64,000 nucleotides of DNA from assembly GCF_003202235.1 (NCBI RefSeq), contig NZ_MASU01000005.1, forward strand, positions 806,001 through 870,000. The letters run 5' to 3'. Source of the DNA: Prauserella flavalba (GTDB taxonomy: Bacteria; Actinomycetota; Actinomycetes; Mycobacteriales; Pseudonocardiaceae). This document shows, piece after piece, positions 38,904 to 46,451 of this stretch. The notes beneath the pieces are model-generated. The model searched no databases. It was given only the letters and a program-made list of their open reading frames with translations, and was not told the origin of the DNA. The position numbers and the translations under genes were made by a program. How positions within the stretch are numbered: position 1 is the first letter of the stretch; each line of letters starts with the position of its first letter.

Positions 38904-39728
38904 TCAGCGGAACAACTCGACGTTGCGCCTGGCCCACTCGGCGTAGGTGATGGGCGGGCGGCCGGTGGCGCGCTCGAAGTCGTGCTCGACGGGCACCCGC
39001 AGGTCCGGGCCACCCGCGAGCAGCCACTCCGCGGTGGCCTCGTCGAACCCGGACGCCAGCCATTCCTGCTTGGCCTCCTCCCTGGTCTGCTCGATGTAGC
39101 GGATGTCCCTGCCCAGGGCGTCGCCGAGCGCCCGCACCTGCTCCGGGATCGTGAGCTGCTCGGGTCCACTGAGCCGGTAGACCCGGTTCTCGTGGCCGTC
39201 CCGGGCGAGCGCGGTGGCCGCGATGGCGGCGATGTCGGACATCGCGATGGCCGTGTCGGAGGACTGCGGGAACGGCGCCCGCACCACACTCTCGGCGCGG
39301 ATGCTCCCCGCCCAGTTGGTCGTGTTCTCCATGAAGGCGCCCGGGCGCAGGAAGGTGCAGTCCAGGCCCGACTCGCGCAGTGTGCGCTCGATGGCGACGA
39401 ACGACAGCGCGTACTCGTCCTCGGCGTCGTCGGTGGCGAGGATCGACGTGAGCGCGACGACGTGCCGCACGCCGGCCTGTTTCGCCATCGCCGCCACGGT
39501 CTCGATCGTCTCGGCGGTGGGCGGGAGGTAGAGCTTCTCGACGCCGTCGAGAGCGGCGGTGAGTGTCTCCGGCTTGCGCACGTAGCCGGTGAACACCTCG
39601 ACGTCGGCGGGCAGCGCCGCCTTCGCCGGGTTGGTGGTGAGTGCGCGAATCTTGTGGCCGCGGCCCGACAGCTCGTCGACCACCATGCGGCCGATGTTGC
39701 CGGTAGCGCCGGTCACCAGGATCGTCAT
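38904..39728 (-). CDS. NmrA-like NAD(P)H-binding protein
   Basis: A 274-residue atypical short-chain dehydrogenase/reductase with the NmrA glycine motif VTGATGNIGRMVVDEL at residues 5-20, an LTSILATDDAEDEY segment and the LRPGAFMEN motif of quinone-oxidoreductase-2/NmrA proteins. Such proteins act as NADPH:quinone reductases or redox sensors. ATG 39728 is preferred; an in-frame TTG at 39743 lies inside an operator. It is divergent from a TetR regulator, with its promoter overlaid by two matching palindromes. Confidence 0.88.
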   Translation of the reverse strand: MTILVTGATGNIGRMVVDELSGRGHKIRALTTNPAKAALPADVEVFTGYVRKPETLTAALDGVEKLYLPPTAETIETVAAMAKQAGVRHVVALTSILATDDAEDEYALSFVAIERTLRESGLDCTFLRPGAFMENTTNWAGSIRAESVVRAPFPQSSDTAIAMSDIAAIAATALARDGHENRVYRLSGPEQLTIPEQVRALGDALGRDIRYIEQTREEAKQEWLASGFDEATAEWLLAGGPDLRVPVEHDFERATGRPPITYAEWARRNVELFR

Positions 39729-39742
39729 CGGAACAGCCCCCA

Positions 39743-39763
39743 ACTCAGTACGGTGTACGAAGT
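39743..39763. promoter_or_regulatory. TetR operator 1 (21-bp imperfect palindrome)
   Basis: Left arm ACTCAGTAC and right arm GTACGAAGT flank a 3-bp spacer; seven of nine positions are dyad-symmetric. Located just downstream of the predicted NmrA transcription start, it would block elongation or initiation when bound. Confidence 0.6.
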
Positions 39764-39772
39764 GAAGGTGCC

Positions 39773-39801
39773 AGCCTACTCCGTACAGCGCACGGAGTCA
39801 T
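39773..39801 (-). promoter_or_regulatory. Promoter of the NmrA-like gene
   Basis: On the minus strand, ATGACT (-35, 39801-39796) and TAGGCT (-10, 39778-39773) are separated by exactly 17 bp. Operator 2 fills the spacer, the classical arrangement for TetR repression. Confidence 0.55.
39778..39798. promoter_or_regulatory. TetR operator 2 (21-bp palindrome)
   Basis: Left arm ACTCCGTAC and right arm GCACGGAGT flank a 3-bp spacer; eight of nine positions are symmetric. It has the same architecture as operator 1, with centres 35 bp apart. It ends 17 bp before the tetR ATG and abuts its TAGGAT -10 box (39801-39806), so autoregulation is likely. Confidence 0.65.
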
Positions 39802-39814
39802 AGGATGGCCCCCG

Positions 39815-40558
39815 ATGACGCACGACAACGACGGTTCCCCCGACCTCACCCGCGGCATGCGGCTGCTCTGGCGTGCCGAGGGCGGCGCCCGCCGCGGCCC
39901 GAAGCCCGCACTCGACCTCGACCGGATCGTCAGCGCCGCCATCGAGATCGCCGACGCCGACGGGCTCACGGGGCTTTCGATGCGGAAGGTGGCCGAGCGG
40001 CTCGGCGTCGGCACGATGTCGCTCTACACCTACGTGCCCGCGAAGGCCGAGCTGGTGAGCCTGATGCTCGACGCCGTGGACGCCGAGGGCGTGCTGCCGC
40101 ACACCGTCGAGGGATCGTGGCGCGCCAAGACCGAGTCGTGGGCGCGCGAGGACTGGGTCCTCTACCACCGGCACGAGTGGACGCTGCACGCCTCCGGCCG
40201 ACACCCGCTGGGCCCCAACACGATGCGCCGCTTCGACTCGGCGCTGCGGTCGCTGGCCGCCACCGGGCTGCCGGAGGCGGAGATCGTGGCCGTCGCCGAC
40301 GTGATCGACACCTACATCCGCGGGATGGCGCGCCGCTCGGTCGAGATGCGGGAACGTGAGCAGCGCACCGGCGTCAGCGAGACGCAGTGGTGGGCCGAGC
40401 ACGGGCCGATGCTCGACGAGTACCTGACCGGCGAGGCGTTCCCCGCGGTGCGCGAGGTCAGGGCCGCCGGGGCGTTCGAGAGCGAACTCGACAGCTTCGA
40501 GTACGGCCTGCAGCGGATCCTCGACGGCGTCGAGGCCCGCATCGGGGCGGCGGGCTGA
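39815..40558 (+). CDS. TetR family regulator (TetR_C_1 type)
   Basis: A 247-residue repressor. A long basic N-terminus leads to the helix-turn-helix IVSAAIEIADADGLTGLSMRK, AERLGVGTMSLYTYVPAK, then a TetR_C_1-like effector domain containing GSWRAKTESWAREDWVLYHRH. ATG 39815 is 8 nt after TAGGAT (39801-39806), so the mRNA may be leaderless. Divergent orientation and the paired operators imply that it represses both itself and the NmrA-like reductase. The inducer is unknown. Confidence 0.92.
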   Translation: MTHDNDGSPDLTRGMRLLWRAEGGARRGPKPALDLDRIVSAAIEIADADGLTGLSMRKVAERLGVGTMSLYTYVPAKAELVSLMLDAVDAEGVLPHTVEGSWRAKTESWAREDWVLYHRHEWTLHASGRHPLGPNTMRRFDSALRSLAATGLPEAEIVAVADVIDTYIRGMARRSVEMREREQRTGVSETQWWAEHGPMLDEYLTGEAFPAVREVRAAGAFESELDSFEYGLQRILDGVEARIGAAG

Positions 40559-40594
40559 CGGCGTGGCGGGCAGCGCACGGCCCCGGGCGCCCGC

Positions 40595-40600
40595 TAGGTT
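40595..40600 (+). promoter_or_regulatory. -10 box of leaderless DUF3097 transcript
   Basis: TAGGTT at 40595-40600 is 7 nt before GTG 40608, the ideal spacing for transcription starting at the initiation codon. No Shine-Dalgarno is present. Confidence 0.5.
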
Positions 40601-40607
40601 CGGCCCC

Positions 40608-41414
40608 GTGCGCTCCCATTCCTACGACGACATCCTGAGCGGGCCGCGCAGGCGGAAGGTGCCGGAGGTGCCCGCCGAGCCGGGTCTGGTGCTGGAGGAC
40701 CCCGCGAGCGGTTACTGCGGGGCGCTCGTGAAGATCGAGTACGGCAACGCCGTACTGGAGGACCGGCACGGCAACCACCGCGTCTTCCCGCTGGGCCCCG
40801 CCGCGTTCCTGCTGGAGGGCAAGCCGGTGACGCTCGTGCCGTCCCGCAAGCCCGCGGCCCCCGCGCGCACGACGTCGGCGTCGGGCTCGGTGCGGGTCGA
40901 AGGGCTCAAGGCGCGCGTCGCGCGTGACTCGCGCATCTGGGTCGAGGGCAAGCACGACGCCGAGCTCGTCGAACGCGTCTGGGGACACGACCTGCGGGTG
41001 GAGGGCGTCGTCGTCGAGCCGCTCGACGGCGTGGACGTGCTCGCCGAGCGCATCGCGGAGTTCGGCACCGGGCCGGGCCGCAGGCTCGGCGTCCTCGTGG
41101 ACCACCTGGTGCCCGGCAGCAAAGAGTCCCGGCTCGTCGCGGCGATCGACGACGAGAACGTGCTGGTCACCGGTCATCCCTACGTCGACGTCTGGCAGGC
41201 GGTGAAGCCCGCGTCGGTGGGCATCCGGCAGTGGCCGTCGGTGCCGAAGGGCGTGGAGTGGAAAGAGGGCGTCTGCGCCGCGCTCCGCTGGGGCGAGCCC
41301 TACGAGGGATGGCAGCGGGTGCTCGCCGGGGTGAGCAGTTTCCGCGACCTCGAAACCCCGCTGATCGGCGCCGTCGAACGCTTGATCGACTTCGTCACCG
41401 ACCCGGAGGCGTGA
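40608..41414 (+). CDS. DUF3097 family protein
   Basis: A 268-residue actinobacterial protein beginning MRSHSYDDILSGPRRRKVPE. The N-terminal region looks like a small beta-barrel (GYCGALVKIEYGNAVLEDRHG). The central part (DSRIWVEGKHDAELVERVWG ... GRRLGVLVDHLVPGSKES) resembles a Toprim fold with an acidic E and DxD-like residues, as noted for this family. Nucleic acid processing has been suggested for such folds, but no function is known. It stands alone after tetR with its own leaderless-type promoter. Confidence 0.88.
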   Translation: MRSHSYDDILSGPRRRKVPEVPAEPGLVLEDPASGYCGALVKIEYGNAVLEDRHGNHRVFPLGPAAFLLEGKPVTLVPSRKPAAPARTTSASGSVRVEGLKARVARDSRIWVEGKHDAELVERVWGHDLRVEGVVVEPLDGVDVLAERIAEFGTGPGRRLGVLVDHLVPGSKESRLVAAIDDENVLVTGHPYVDVWQAVKPASVGIRQWPSVPKGVEWKEGVCAALRWGEPYEGWQRVLAGVSSFRDLETPLIGAVERLIDFVTDPEA

Positions 41415-41495
41415 GCATCCTCCGGCAAGGTCACGCGTAGATCACTTCCCGTGATCTTCTCGGTGGAAATGGTGACGATCTGGGAGCATGTCTGC

Positions 41496-41927
41496 ATGAC
41501 AGCGGCACTCATCTGGCTCATTGTCGGAGTCGGTCTGATCGTGGCGGAAGTGCTTTCCGGCGATTTCGTTCTGCTCATGCTCGGGCTCGGCGCTTTGTTC
41601 GGCGCGGGCTCGGCGGCGTTGTCCGGCAACGCGTTCGTCGACGTCGCGGTGTTCGCCGTGGCCTCGATCGGCCTTCTTGTGCTCGCCAGACCGGCGCTGA
41701 AGCGCCGGTTCCTCTCCGGTCCCGGAGTCAAGACGAACGCCGACGCCCTGGTGGGGGCGCAGGCGGTGACCGTGTCTACTGTGGATGCACACAGTGGTCA
41801 GGTGAAGCTCGCGGGCGACGTGTGGTCGGCCCGCAGCATCGCAGAGGGGCATGTGATCGATCCGGGTACGACGGTCACGGTCGTCGAGATCTCCGGGGCG
41901 ACCGCCGTGGTTTCGGCGGAACCGTGA
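41496..41927 (+). CDS. NfeD family membrane protein
   Basis: A 143-residue protein. Two to three transmembrane helices span residues 3-75 (IWLIVGVGLIVAEVLSGDFVLLM), followed by a C-terminal OB-fold (ALVGAQAVTVSTVDAHSGQVKLAGDVWSAR), the short NfeD1b architecture. NfeD proteins partner with SPFH/stomatin proteins in membrane microdomains, and an SPFH gene follows 52 nt downstream. ATG 41496 has GGGAG 9 nt upstream; in-frame starts further upstream are less plausible. Confidence 0.92.
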   Translation: MTAALIWLIVGVGLIVAEVLSGDFVLLMLGLGALFGAGSAALSGNAFVDVAVFAVASIGLLVLARPALKRRFLSGPGVKTNADALVGAQAVTVSTVDAHSGQVKLAGDVWSARSIAEGHVIDPGTTVTVVEISGATAVVSAEP

Positions 41928-41979
41928 TGGCCGTCGGCGCCAGCGCGGAAAACGATAGGAAGACGAAGGGAAGTACGTT

Positions 41980-43389
41980 TTGTCGACGGCAGCGATAATC
42001 GTTGTCGCCATCCTCGCGCTGTTCGTGATCGTCACGGTCGCGAAGGCGCTGATGGTGGTGCCTCAAGCGCAATCGGCGGTGATCGAGCGCCTCGGCCGGT
42101 TCAAGACCGTCGCCTCTCCCGGCCTGAACTTCCTGGTTCCGTTCCTGGACAAGGTGCGGGCCAGGGTCGACCTGCGCGAGCAGGTCGTCTCGTTCCCCCC
42201 GCAGCCGGTCATCACGCAGGACAACCTGACCGTCTCGATCGACACGGTGGTGTACTTCCAGGTCACCGACTCCCGTGCCGCGGTCTACGAGATCTCCAAC
42301 TACATCGTGGGTGTCGAGCAGCTGACCACGACGACGCTGCGCAACGTGGTCGGTGGCATGAGTCTCGAGGACACGCTGACCTCGCGTGACTCGATCAACC
42401 AGCAGCTGCGTGGCGTGCTGGACGAGGCGACCGGCCGGTGGGGCATCCGCGTCGCCCGCGTGGAGCTGAAGGCGATCGACCCGCCACCCTCCATTCAGGA
42501 CTCGATGGAGAAGCAGATGCGCGCCGACCGGGAGAAGCGCGCGATGATCCTCACCGCCGAGGGTCAGCGGGAGTCCGCGATCAAGACGGCGGAAGGTCAG
42601 AAGCAGAGCCAGATTCTCGCGGCCGAGGGTTCGAAGCAGGCCGCGATCCTCGCCGCCGAGGCGGAACGACAGTCGCGGATCCTGCGCGCACAGGGTGAGC
42701 GGGCCGCCCGCTACCTGCAGGCGCAGGGTCAGGCGAAGGCGATCGAGAAGGTGTTCGCCGCGATCAAGGCGAGCAGGCCGACTCCGGAGGTGCTGGCCTA
42801 CCAGTACCTGCAGACGCTGCCGCAGATGGCGCAGGGCGACGCCAACAAGGTGTGGCTCGTGCCCAGCGACTACGGCAAGGCACTCGAGGGCTTCGCGCGC
42901 TCGCTCGGGGCGCCCGGCGAGGACGGCGTGTTCCGCTACGAGCCGCCGAAGGAGGAGCGGGTGGAGATGCCCGCGCTGGACGACGACGAGGTCGCCAGCT
43001 GGTTCGACACCTCCACCGACCCGAAGGTCGCCGAGGCCGTGCGGGAGGCGGAAGCCGTTGCGCGGCAGGAGGTTCCCGGTCCGCTGACCTCCGCTCCGGG
43101 GCCGAGGCCGTCGGCGCTGTCCCCGCTCGGGGGCACCACGCGGCCCGCCGGGCCAGAGGCGGAGGCGGACGAGGCGCAGGAGCCGCCGCAGCAGCTGCCG
43201 CCGACTCCGCCCCCGCCGCCTGCGGCTCCGCCGGTGAACAACCCGCCGACCCCGCCGTCGGGGCCGTTCGGCGCGGGCCCGCAGCAGAGCCGTCCGCAGC
43301 AGCCGGGGCCGTTCAACCCGCCGCAGGGCGGCGGCGGTCCCTACCCGCCGCAGAACCCGCCGTACGGCGGCCCGCCGCGACCGCAGTAA
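41980..43389 (+). CDS. SPFH/band 7 (stomatin-paraslipin-like) protein
   Basis: A 469-residue protein. A single N-terminal transmembrane helix (about residues 4-24) is followed by an SPFH domain (VPQAQSAVIERLGRFKTVASPG ... DTVVYFQVTDSRAAVYEI), then a heptad-rich segment of alanine/glutamate/glutamine repeats. The C-terminal 90 residues are extremely proline-rich (PPTPPSGPFGAG, PPYGGPPRPQ), a low-complexity tail not seen in short bacterial stomatins. It probably oligomerises in the membrane with the NfeD protein to organise microdomains or protease access. TTG 41980 has GAAGGG 9 nt upstream. It ends just before a hairpin. Confidence 0.92.
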   Translation: MSTAAIIVVAILALFVIVTVAKALMVVPQAQSAVIERLGRFKTVASPGLNFLVPFLDKVRARVDLREQVVSFPPQPVITQDNLTVSIDTVVYFQVTDSRAAVYEISNYIVGVEQLTTTTLRNVVGGMSLEDTLTSRDSINQQLRGVLDEATGRWGIRVARVELKAIDPPPSIQDSMEKQMRADREKRAMILTAEGQRESAIKTAEGQKQSQILAAEGSKQAAILAAEAERQSRILRAQGERAARYLQAQGQAKAIEKVFAAIKASRPTPEVLAYQYLQTLPQMAQGDANKVWLVPSDYGKALEGFARSLGAPGEDGVFRYEPPKEERVEMPALDDDEVASWFDTSTDPKVAEAVREAEAVARQEVPGPLTSAPGPRPSALSPLGGTTRPAGPEAEADEAQEPPQQLPPTPPPPPAAPPVNNPPTPPSGPFGAGPQQSRPQQPGPFNPPQGGGGPYPPQNPPYGGPPRPQ

Positions 43390-43400
43390 CCACAGTGGAC

Positions 43401-43437
43401 AAAGGGCGCCCCGCGATGTGCTCGCGGGGCGCCCTTT
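43401..43437. terminator. 15-bp GC-rich hairpin, bidirectional terminator
   Basis: Arms 43401-43415 (AAAGGGCGCCCCGCG) and 43423-43437 pair perfectly around a 7-nt loop, with A/T at the outer ends giving a short T run in both directions. It lies between the convergent SPFH and MFS genes and is unrelated to the TTCAA-loop family. Confidence 0.85.
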
Positions 43438-43448
43438 CCGTTGTGTGC

Positions 43449-44798
43449 TCAGCGTTTCCTGAGATAGACGCTGTCGTCGCTGATGTCGGCCCGTGAGCGG
43501 TCGGGCAGCAGGCGCACGCACACGACCGTGACCACCGCGGCGAGCACGATGTAGACGGAGATCGAGAACGGTGTGCCGGTGGCGTGCAGCAGCCACGTCG
43601 CCAGCAGCGGTGCCGGTCCGCCCGCGAAGACGGACGCGAGCTGGTAGCCGAGCCCGGCCCCGCCGTAGCGCAGGTGCGTCGGGAAGCTCTCGCCGATGAG
43701 CGCGGCCTGAGGGCCGTACTGCATCGCGTGCGGCACCATCGACACGATCACCATCACGAAGATCGCCGCCGCGCTCGCGTACTGCAGCACCGCGAAGTAG
43801 GGGAAGGCCAGCAACCCGACGAGCACGGCGCCGCTGACGTAGACACGCTTGCGGCCCAGCCGGTCGGACAGCTGCGAGAACCAGGGGATCGTCACGAGTT
43901 CGACGGCCGCGGCGACGAGTACGGCGTTCAGCACGAACGTCTTGCTCAGCCCGCGTTCCTCGACGGCGTAGACGAGCACGAAGCTCGTGAACAGGTAGAA
44001 CGGCATCTGTTCGCTGAAGCGCAGGCCGGCCGAGAGCAGGATCTCCCGCCAGTGGTGGCGCACGACCTCGGTGACCGGGCTGCGGGAGGTGCGCTGCGTG
44101 GCCACGACGGCGGCGAACATTGGTGTCTCCAGGATCCGCAGCCGGATCACGAGCCCGACGGCGACGAGCACGAAGCTCGCGAGGAACGGGACGCGCCAGC
44201 CCCAGGAGTCGAACGCCTCGGCGGGCAGCAGCGCGGAGAGCAGCGTCAGGCCGCCGGTGCCGAGGACGAGCCCGGTGGGCACGCCGATCTGGGCGAAGCT
44301 CGCGAGGAGGCCGCGGCGGCGCTGGTCGCCCCACTCCATCGCCAGTAGCACCGAGCCGCTCCACTCGCCGCCGACGGCGACACCCTGCAGCAACCGCAGA
44401 GCGACGAGCGCGAGCGGGGCGAGGATCCCGATCGAGGCGGTGCCGGGCAGCACGCCGATGATGCCGGAGGAGATGCCCATCAGCAGCAGTGTGCTGATCA
44501 GCGTCGCCTTGCGGCCGATGCGATCGCCCCAGTACCCGAAGATCGCCGCGCCGATCGGCCGGGCCGCGAAGCCCACGGCGTAGGTCGCGAAGGACTGCAT
44601 GGCGCCGGCGTAGCTGCTGGACTCCGGGAAGAACACGGCGGGGAAGATCAGTGCGGCCGCGGTGTTGTAGAGGAAGAAGTCGTACCACTCGATGGTCGTT
44701 CCGATGACGCTCGCCGCGGCGGCTCTCCGGGTCTGGGTCCCGCGCTGAGCCTGTTGTGTCCGCAGTGTCCGGTTCGCCTCGTCGCGCCCGAGAACCAT
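43449..44798 (-). CDS. MFS transporter, metabolite:H+ symporter (MHS) family
   Basis: A 449-residue, 12-helix transporter. The MHS hallmark GTTIEWYDFFLYNTAAAL (residues about 33-50) is followed by the MFS loop FGYWGDRIGRKATL and ALRLLQGVAVGGEWSGSVLL. Family members import shikimate, alpha-ketoglutarate, citrate, proline or betaine with protons; the solute here is not evident. ATG 44798 has GGGAG 7 nt upstream. The leader contains a GTATAC-centred element (around 44828-44833) that could be a GntR-type operator or part of the -10, which is weak evidence. Confidence 0.9.
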   Translation of the reverse strand: MVLGRDEANRTLRTQQAQRGTQTRRAAAASVIGTTIEWYDFFLYNTAAALIFPAVFFPESSSYAGAMQSFATYAVGFAARPIGAAIFGYWGDRIGRKATLISTLLLMGISSGIIGVLPGTASIGILAPLALVALRLLQGVAVGGEWSGSVLLAMEWGDQRRRGLLASFAQIGVPTGLVLGTGGLTLLSALLPAEAFDSWGWRVPFLASFVLVAVGLVIRLRILETPMFAAVVATQRTSRSPVTEVVRHHWREILLSAGLRFSEQMPFYLFTSFVLVYAVEERGLSKTFVLNAVLVAAAVELVTIPWFSQLSDRLGRKRVYVSGAVLVGLLAFPYFAVLQYASAAAIFVMVIVSMVPHAMQYGPQAALIGESFPTHLRYGGAGLGYQLASVFAGGPAPLLATWLLHATGTPFSISVYIVLAAVVTVVCVRLLPDRSRADISDDSVYLRKR

Positions 44799-44882
44799 GA
44801 CGTCACTCCCTGCATAGGCGGAATACCGTATACATAAGGGACCCGTGGAGCGTGCGGTTCAATCGGCCGAACGGGGGAGCCG

Positions 44883-45653
44883 TCAGTGCCCGGGCTCGGA
44901 CACCGGGCAGAGCTCGGGACGCTTGGGCGTGATGGTGTCGCCGGAGGACTCGCCACGCAGGCGGCGGCCGATCCACGGCAGCGCGTGCTCGCGAGCCCAG
45001 CGCAGGTTCTGCGCCCGCTCCTCCCTGGGGCTGAGGATCGCGCGCGGACCCAGCTCGCCGGGCGTGACGGTGTGCTCTACGCCGAGGACGTCGAGCACGG
45101 CGCGGGCGATGCGCGTGTGGCCGAGCGCGTTGAGGTGGATGCGGTCGGCCGACCACAGCCTCCGGTCGCGCAGCTCGCGCATGGCCCACATGTCCACGAG
45201 CAGCGCGCGGTGCCGCGCCGCGATGAGGCGCACGTGCTCGTTGTAGATGGCGGTGCGCCCGCGCATCCGGCGGAACAGCGGGTCCTCGACCCCGTCGACG
45301 CCGGTGAAGAGCACCACGGTGGCCCCGGTCTCGGCGAGTGCGCCCACGGCGTCGTCGTACCGCTCGGCGAGCGCGTCGATGTCGGTCTTGGGCCGCATCA
45401 GGTCGTTGCCCCCCGCGTAGAGGGTCACGACGTCGGGCTTCATCTCGAGCGCGGGCCCGAGCTGTTCGGCCAGTACCTGCGGCAGCAGCCTGCCGCGGAT
45501 CGCCAGGTTGGCGTAGGCGAGTGCGGGGTTGCGGCGGGCGAGCTGCTCGGCGGTGCGATCCGCCCAGCCGCGCACGCCGTTGGGGTAGGCCGGGTCGTCG
45601 TCGCCGACGCCTTCTGTGAACGAGTCGCCGAGCGCCACGAACCGGTCGATCAT
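44883..45653 (-). CDS. SGNH/GDSL-type hydrolase
   Basis: A 256-residue esterase of the SGNH family. Block I is ALGDSFTEGVG (Ser11), block II Gly in NLAIRGRLLPQ, block III YAGGNDL and block V DRIHLNALGH with the catalytic Asp and His. There is no signal peptide, so it is intracellular. The C-terminal 40 residues (RRLRGESSGDTITPKRP) are polar and divergent. ATG 45653 begins at the conserved strand. Substrate unknown. Confidence 0.92.
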   Translation of the reverse strand: MIDRFVALGDSFTEGVGDDDPAYPNGVRGWADRTAEQLARRNPALAYANLAIRGRLLPQVLAEQLGPALEMKPDVVTLYAGGNDLMRPKTDIDALAERYDDAVGALAETGATVVLFTGVDGVEDPLFRRMRGRTAIYNEHVRLIAARHRALLVDMWAMRELRDRRLWSADRIHLNALGHTRIARAVLDVLGVEHTVTPGELGPRAILSPREERAQNLRWAREHALPWIGRRLRGESSGDTITPKRPELCPVSEPGH

Positions 45654-45687
45654 GCTTCGACTGTAGCGATTCCGGCGTTGTGGCCTG

Positions 45688-46203
45688 TCACACGCGCTGC
45701 CGTTCGCGGTGGTCGGCGACGTGGACCCGGGTGGCGCAGCGGGTGGAGCAGAACCGGCGGCGGCCGTTGCGGGAGGTGTCGACGTACACGACGTCGCAGC
45801 CCTCCCGCGCGCACACGCCCATACGCGCGGGATCGTCGCAGAGCAGATGGGCGAGCCCGCCCGCGGTGTAGGCCTGGATGCGGCGCACCCAGCCGTCGTC
45901 CTCGCCGGCGTAGTGGATGTGGGGCGCCTTGCCATGGTGCCGGGAGATGTGCGGGCGGCACGCCGAGTCGGCCAGCAGCACGTTCAGCAGGTCCACGCGC
46001 CTGTCGGCGTCCGGTTCGGCGAACACCCGCCGCAGCCGCTCGGCCCACGCGGCCACCTCGCGGGCCTGTTCGGTGGTCAGCGACGTGAGCCGCATGTCCT
46101 CGGCCCGCAGCCGGGCCACCAGTTCCTCCGGCGGTGCGCCGGCCGTGTTGACGATCGCCACGGCGACGCGCGCCGCGGTGCCGCCGTAAGGGTTGAACTC
46201 CAC
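45688..46203 (-). CDS. CGNR zinc finger (ABATE-domain) putative regulator
   Basis: A 171-residue protein of the CGNR family. It starts FNPYGGTAARVAVAIVNTAG and has an ABATE-like helical middle. The zinc finger MGVCAREGCDVVYVDTSRNG, RRRFCSTRCATRVHVADHR supplies four cysteines (C-x4-C ... C-x3-C), though the CGNR tetrapeptide itself is replaced by CATR. Such proteins are presumed stress-response transcription factors. GTG 46203 is the likely start. It is divergent from a tiny zinc-ribbon gene only 25 nt away, so the two probably share regulatory DNA. Confidence 0.88.
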   Translation of the reverse strand: MEFNPYGGTAARVAVAIVNTAGAPPEELVARLRAEDMRLTSLTTEQAREVAAWAERLRRVFAEPDADRRVDLLNVLLADSACRPHISRHHGKAPHIHYAGEDDGWVRRIQAYTAGGLAHLLCDDPARMGVCAREGCDVVYVDTSRNGRRRFCSTRCATRVHVADHRERQRV

Positions 46204-46228
46204 TAAGCCATTACACCACGATGGCGGC

Positions 46229-46411
46229 ATGATCGACCCACGTTGCCCCAGATGCGGGTGGCCACTGCACGAACTGCCCCAGCCCGCCCGGTCGACGCAC
46301 CCGATGTCGGACGGCCAGGTCAGCTACCGGCGCTGTCTGTGCGGAAGCTGGCTGCTCGTGCTCAACGGCCAGGTACTGGCCGCGACTACCGCAGTGACCC
46401 GACCGCGGTGA
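46229..46411 (+). CDS. 60-residue zinc-ribbon-like protein
   Basis: A small ORF starting MIDPRCPRCGWPLHELPQP and containing YRRCLCGSWLLVLNGQVLA. The CPRCG and CLCG knuckles make a typical C2-C2 zinc ribbon. There is no assigned family. Support comes from its clean start, actinobacterial codon use and tight divergent arrangement with the CGNR zinc-finger gene. Its TGA lies inside the terminator hairpin at 46398. It could be a regulator partner or simply a structural zinc protein. Confidence 0.6.
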   Translation: MIDPRCPRCGWPLHELPQPARSTHPMSDGQVSYRRCLCGSWLLVLNGQVLAATTAVTRPR

Positions 46412-46434
46412 AGGCCACCTTCACTGCGGTCGGG
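46398..46434. terminator. 17-bp hairpin, bidirectional terminator, divergent member of the palindrome family
   Basis: Arms 46398-46414 and 46418-46434 pair with one G-T wobble around a CCA loop. It lies between the convergent zinc-ribbon and integrase genes and contains GTGAAGGCCACCTTCACTGC, the same core as 34535, but lacks the TTCAA loop. Confidence 0.75.
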
Positions 46435-46451
46435 CTCCCTCGGCGGTGTGG

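Noticed and set aside
44882-44905. 7-bp inverted repeat (TGCCCGG ... CCGGGCA) at the SGNH gene end
   Set aside because: Short, inside the coding region and no better than chance for this GC content.
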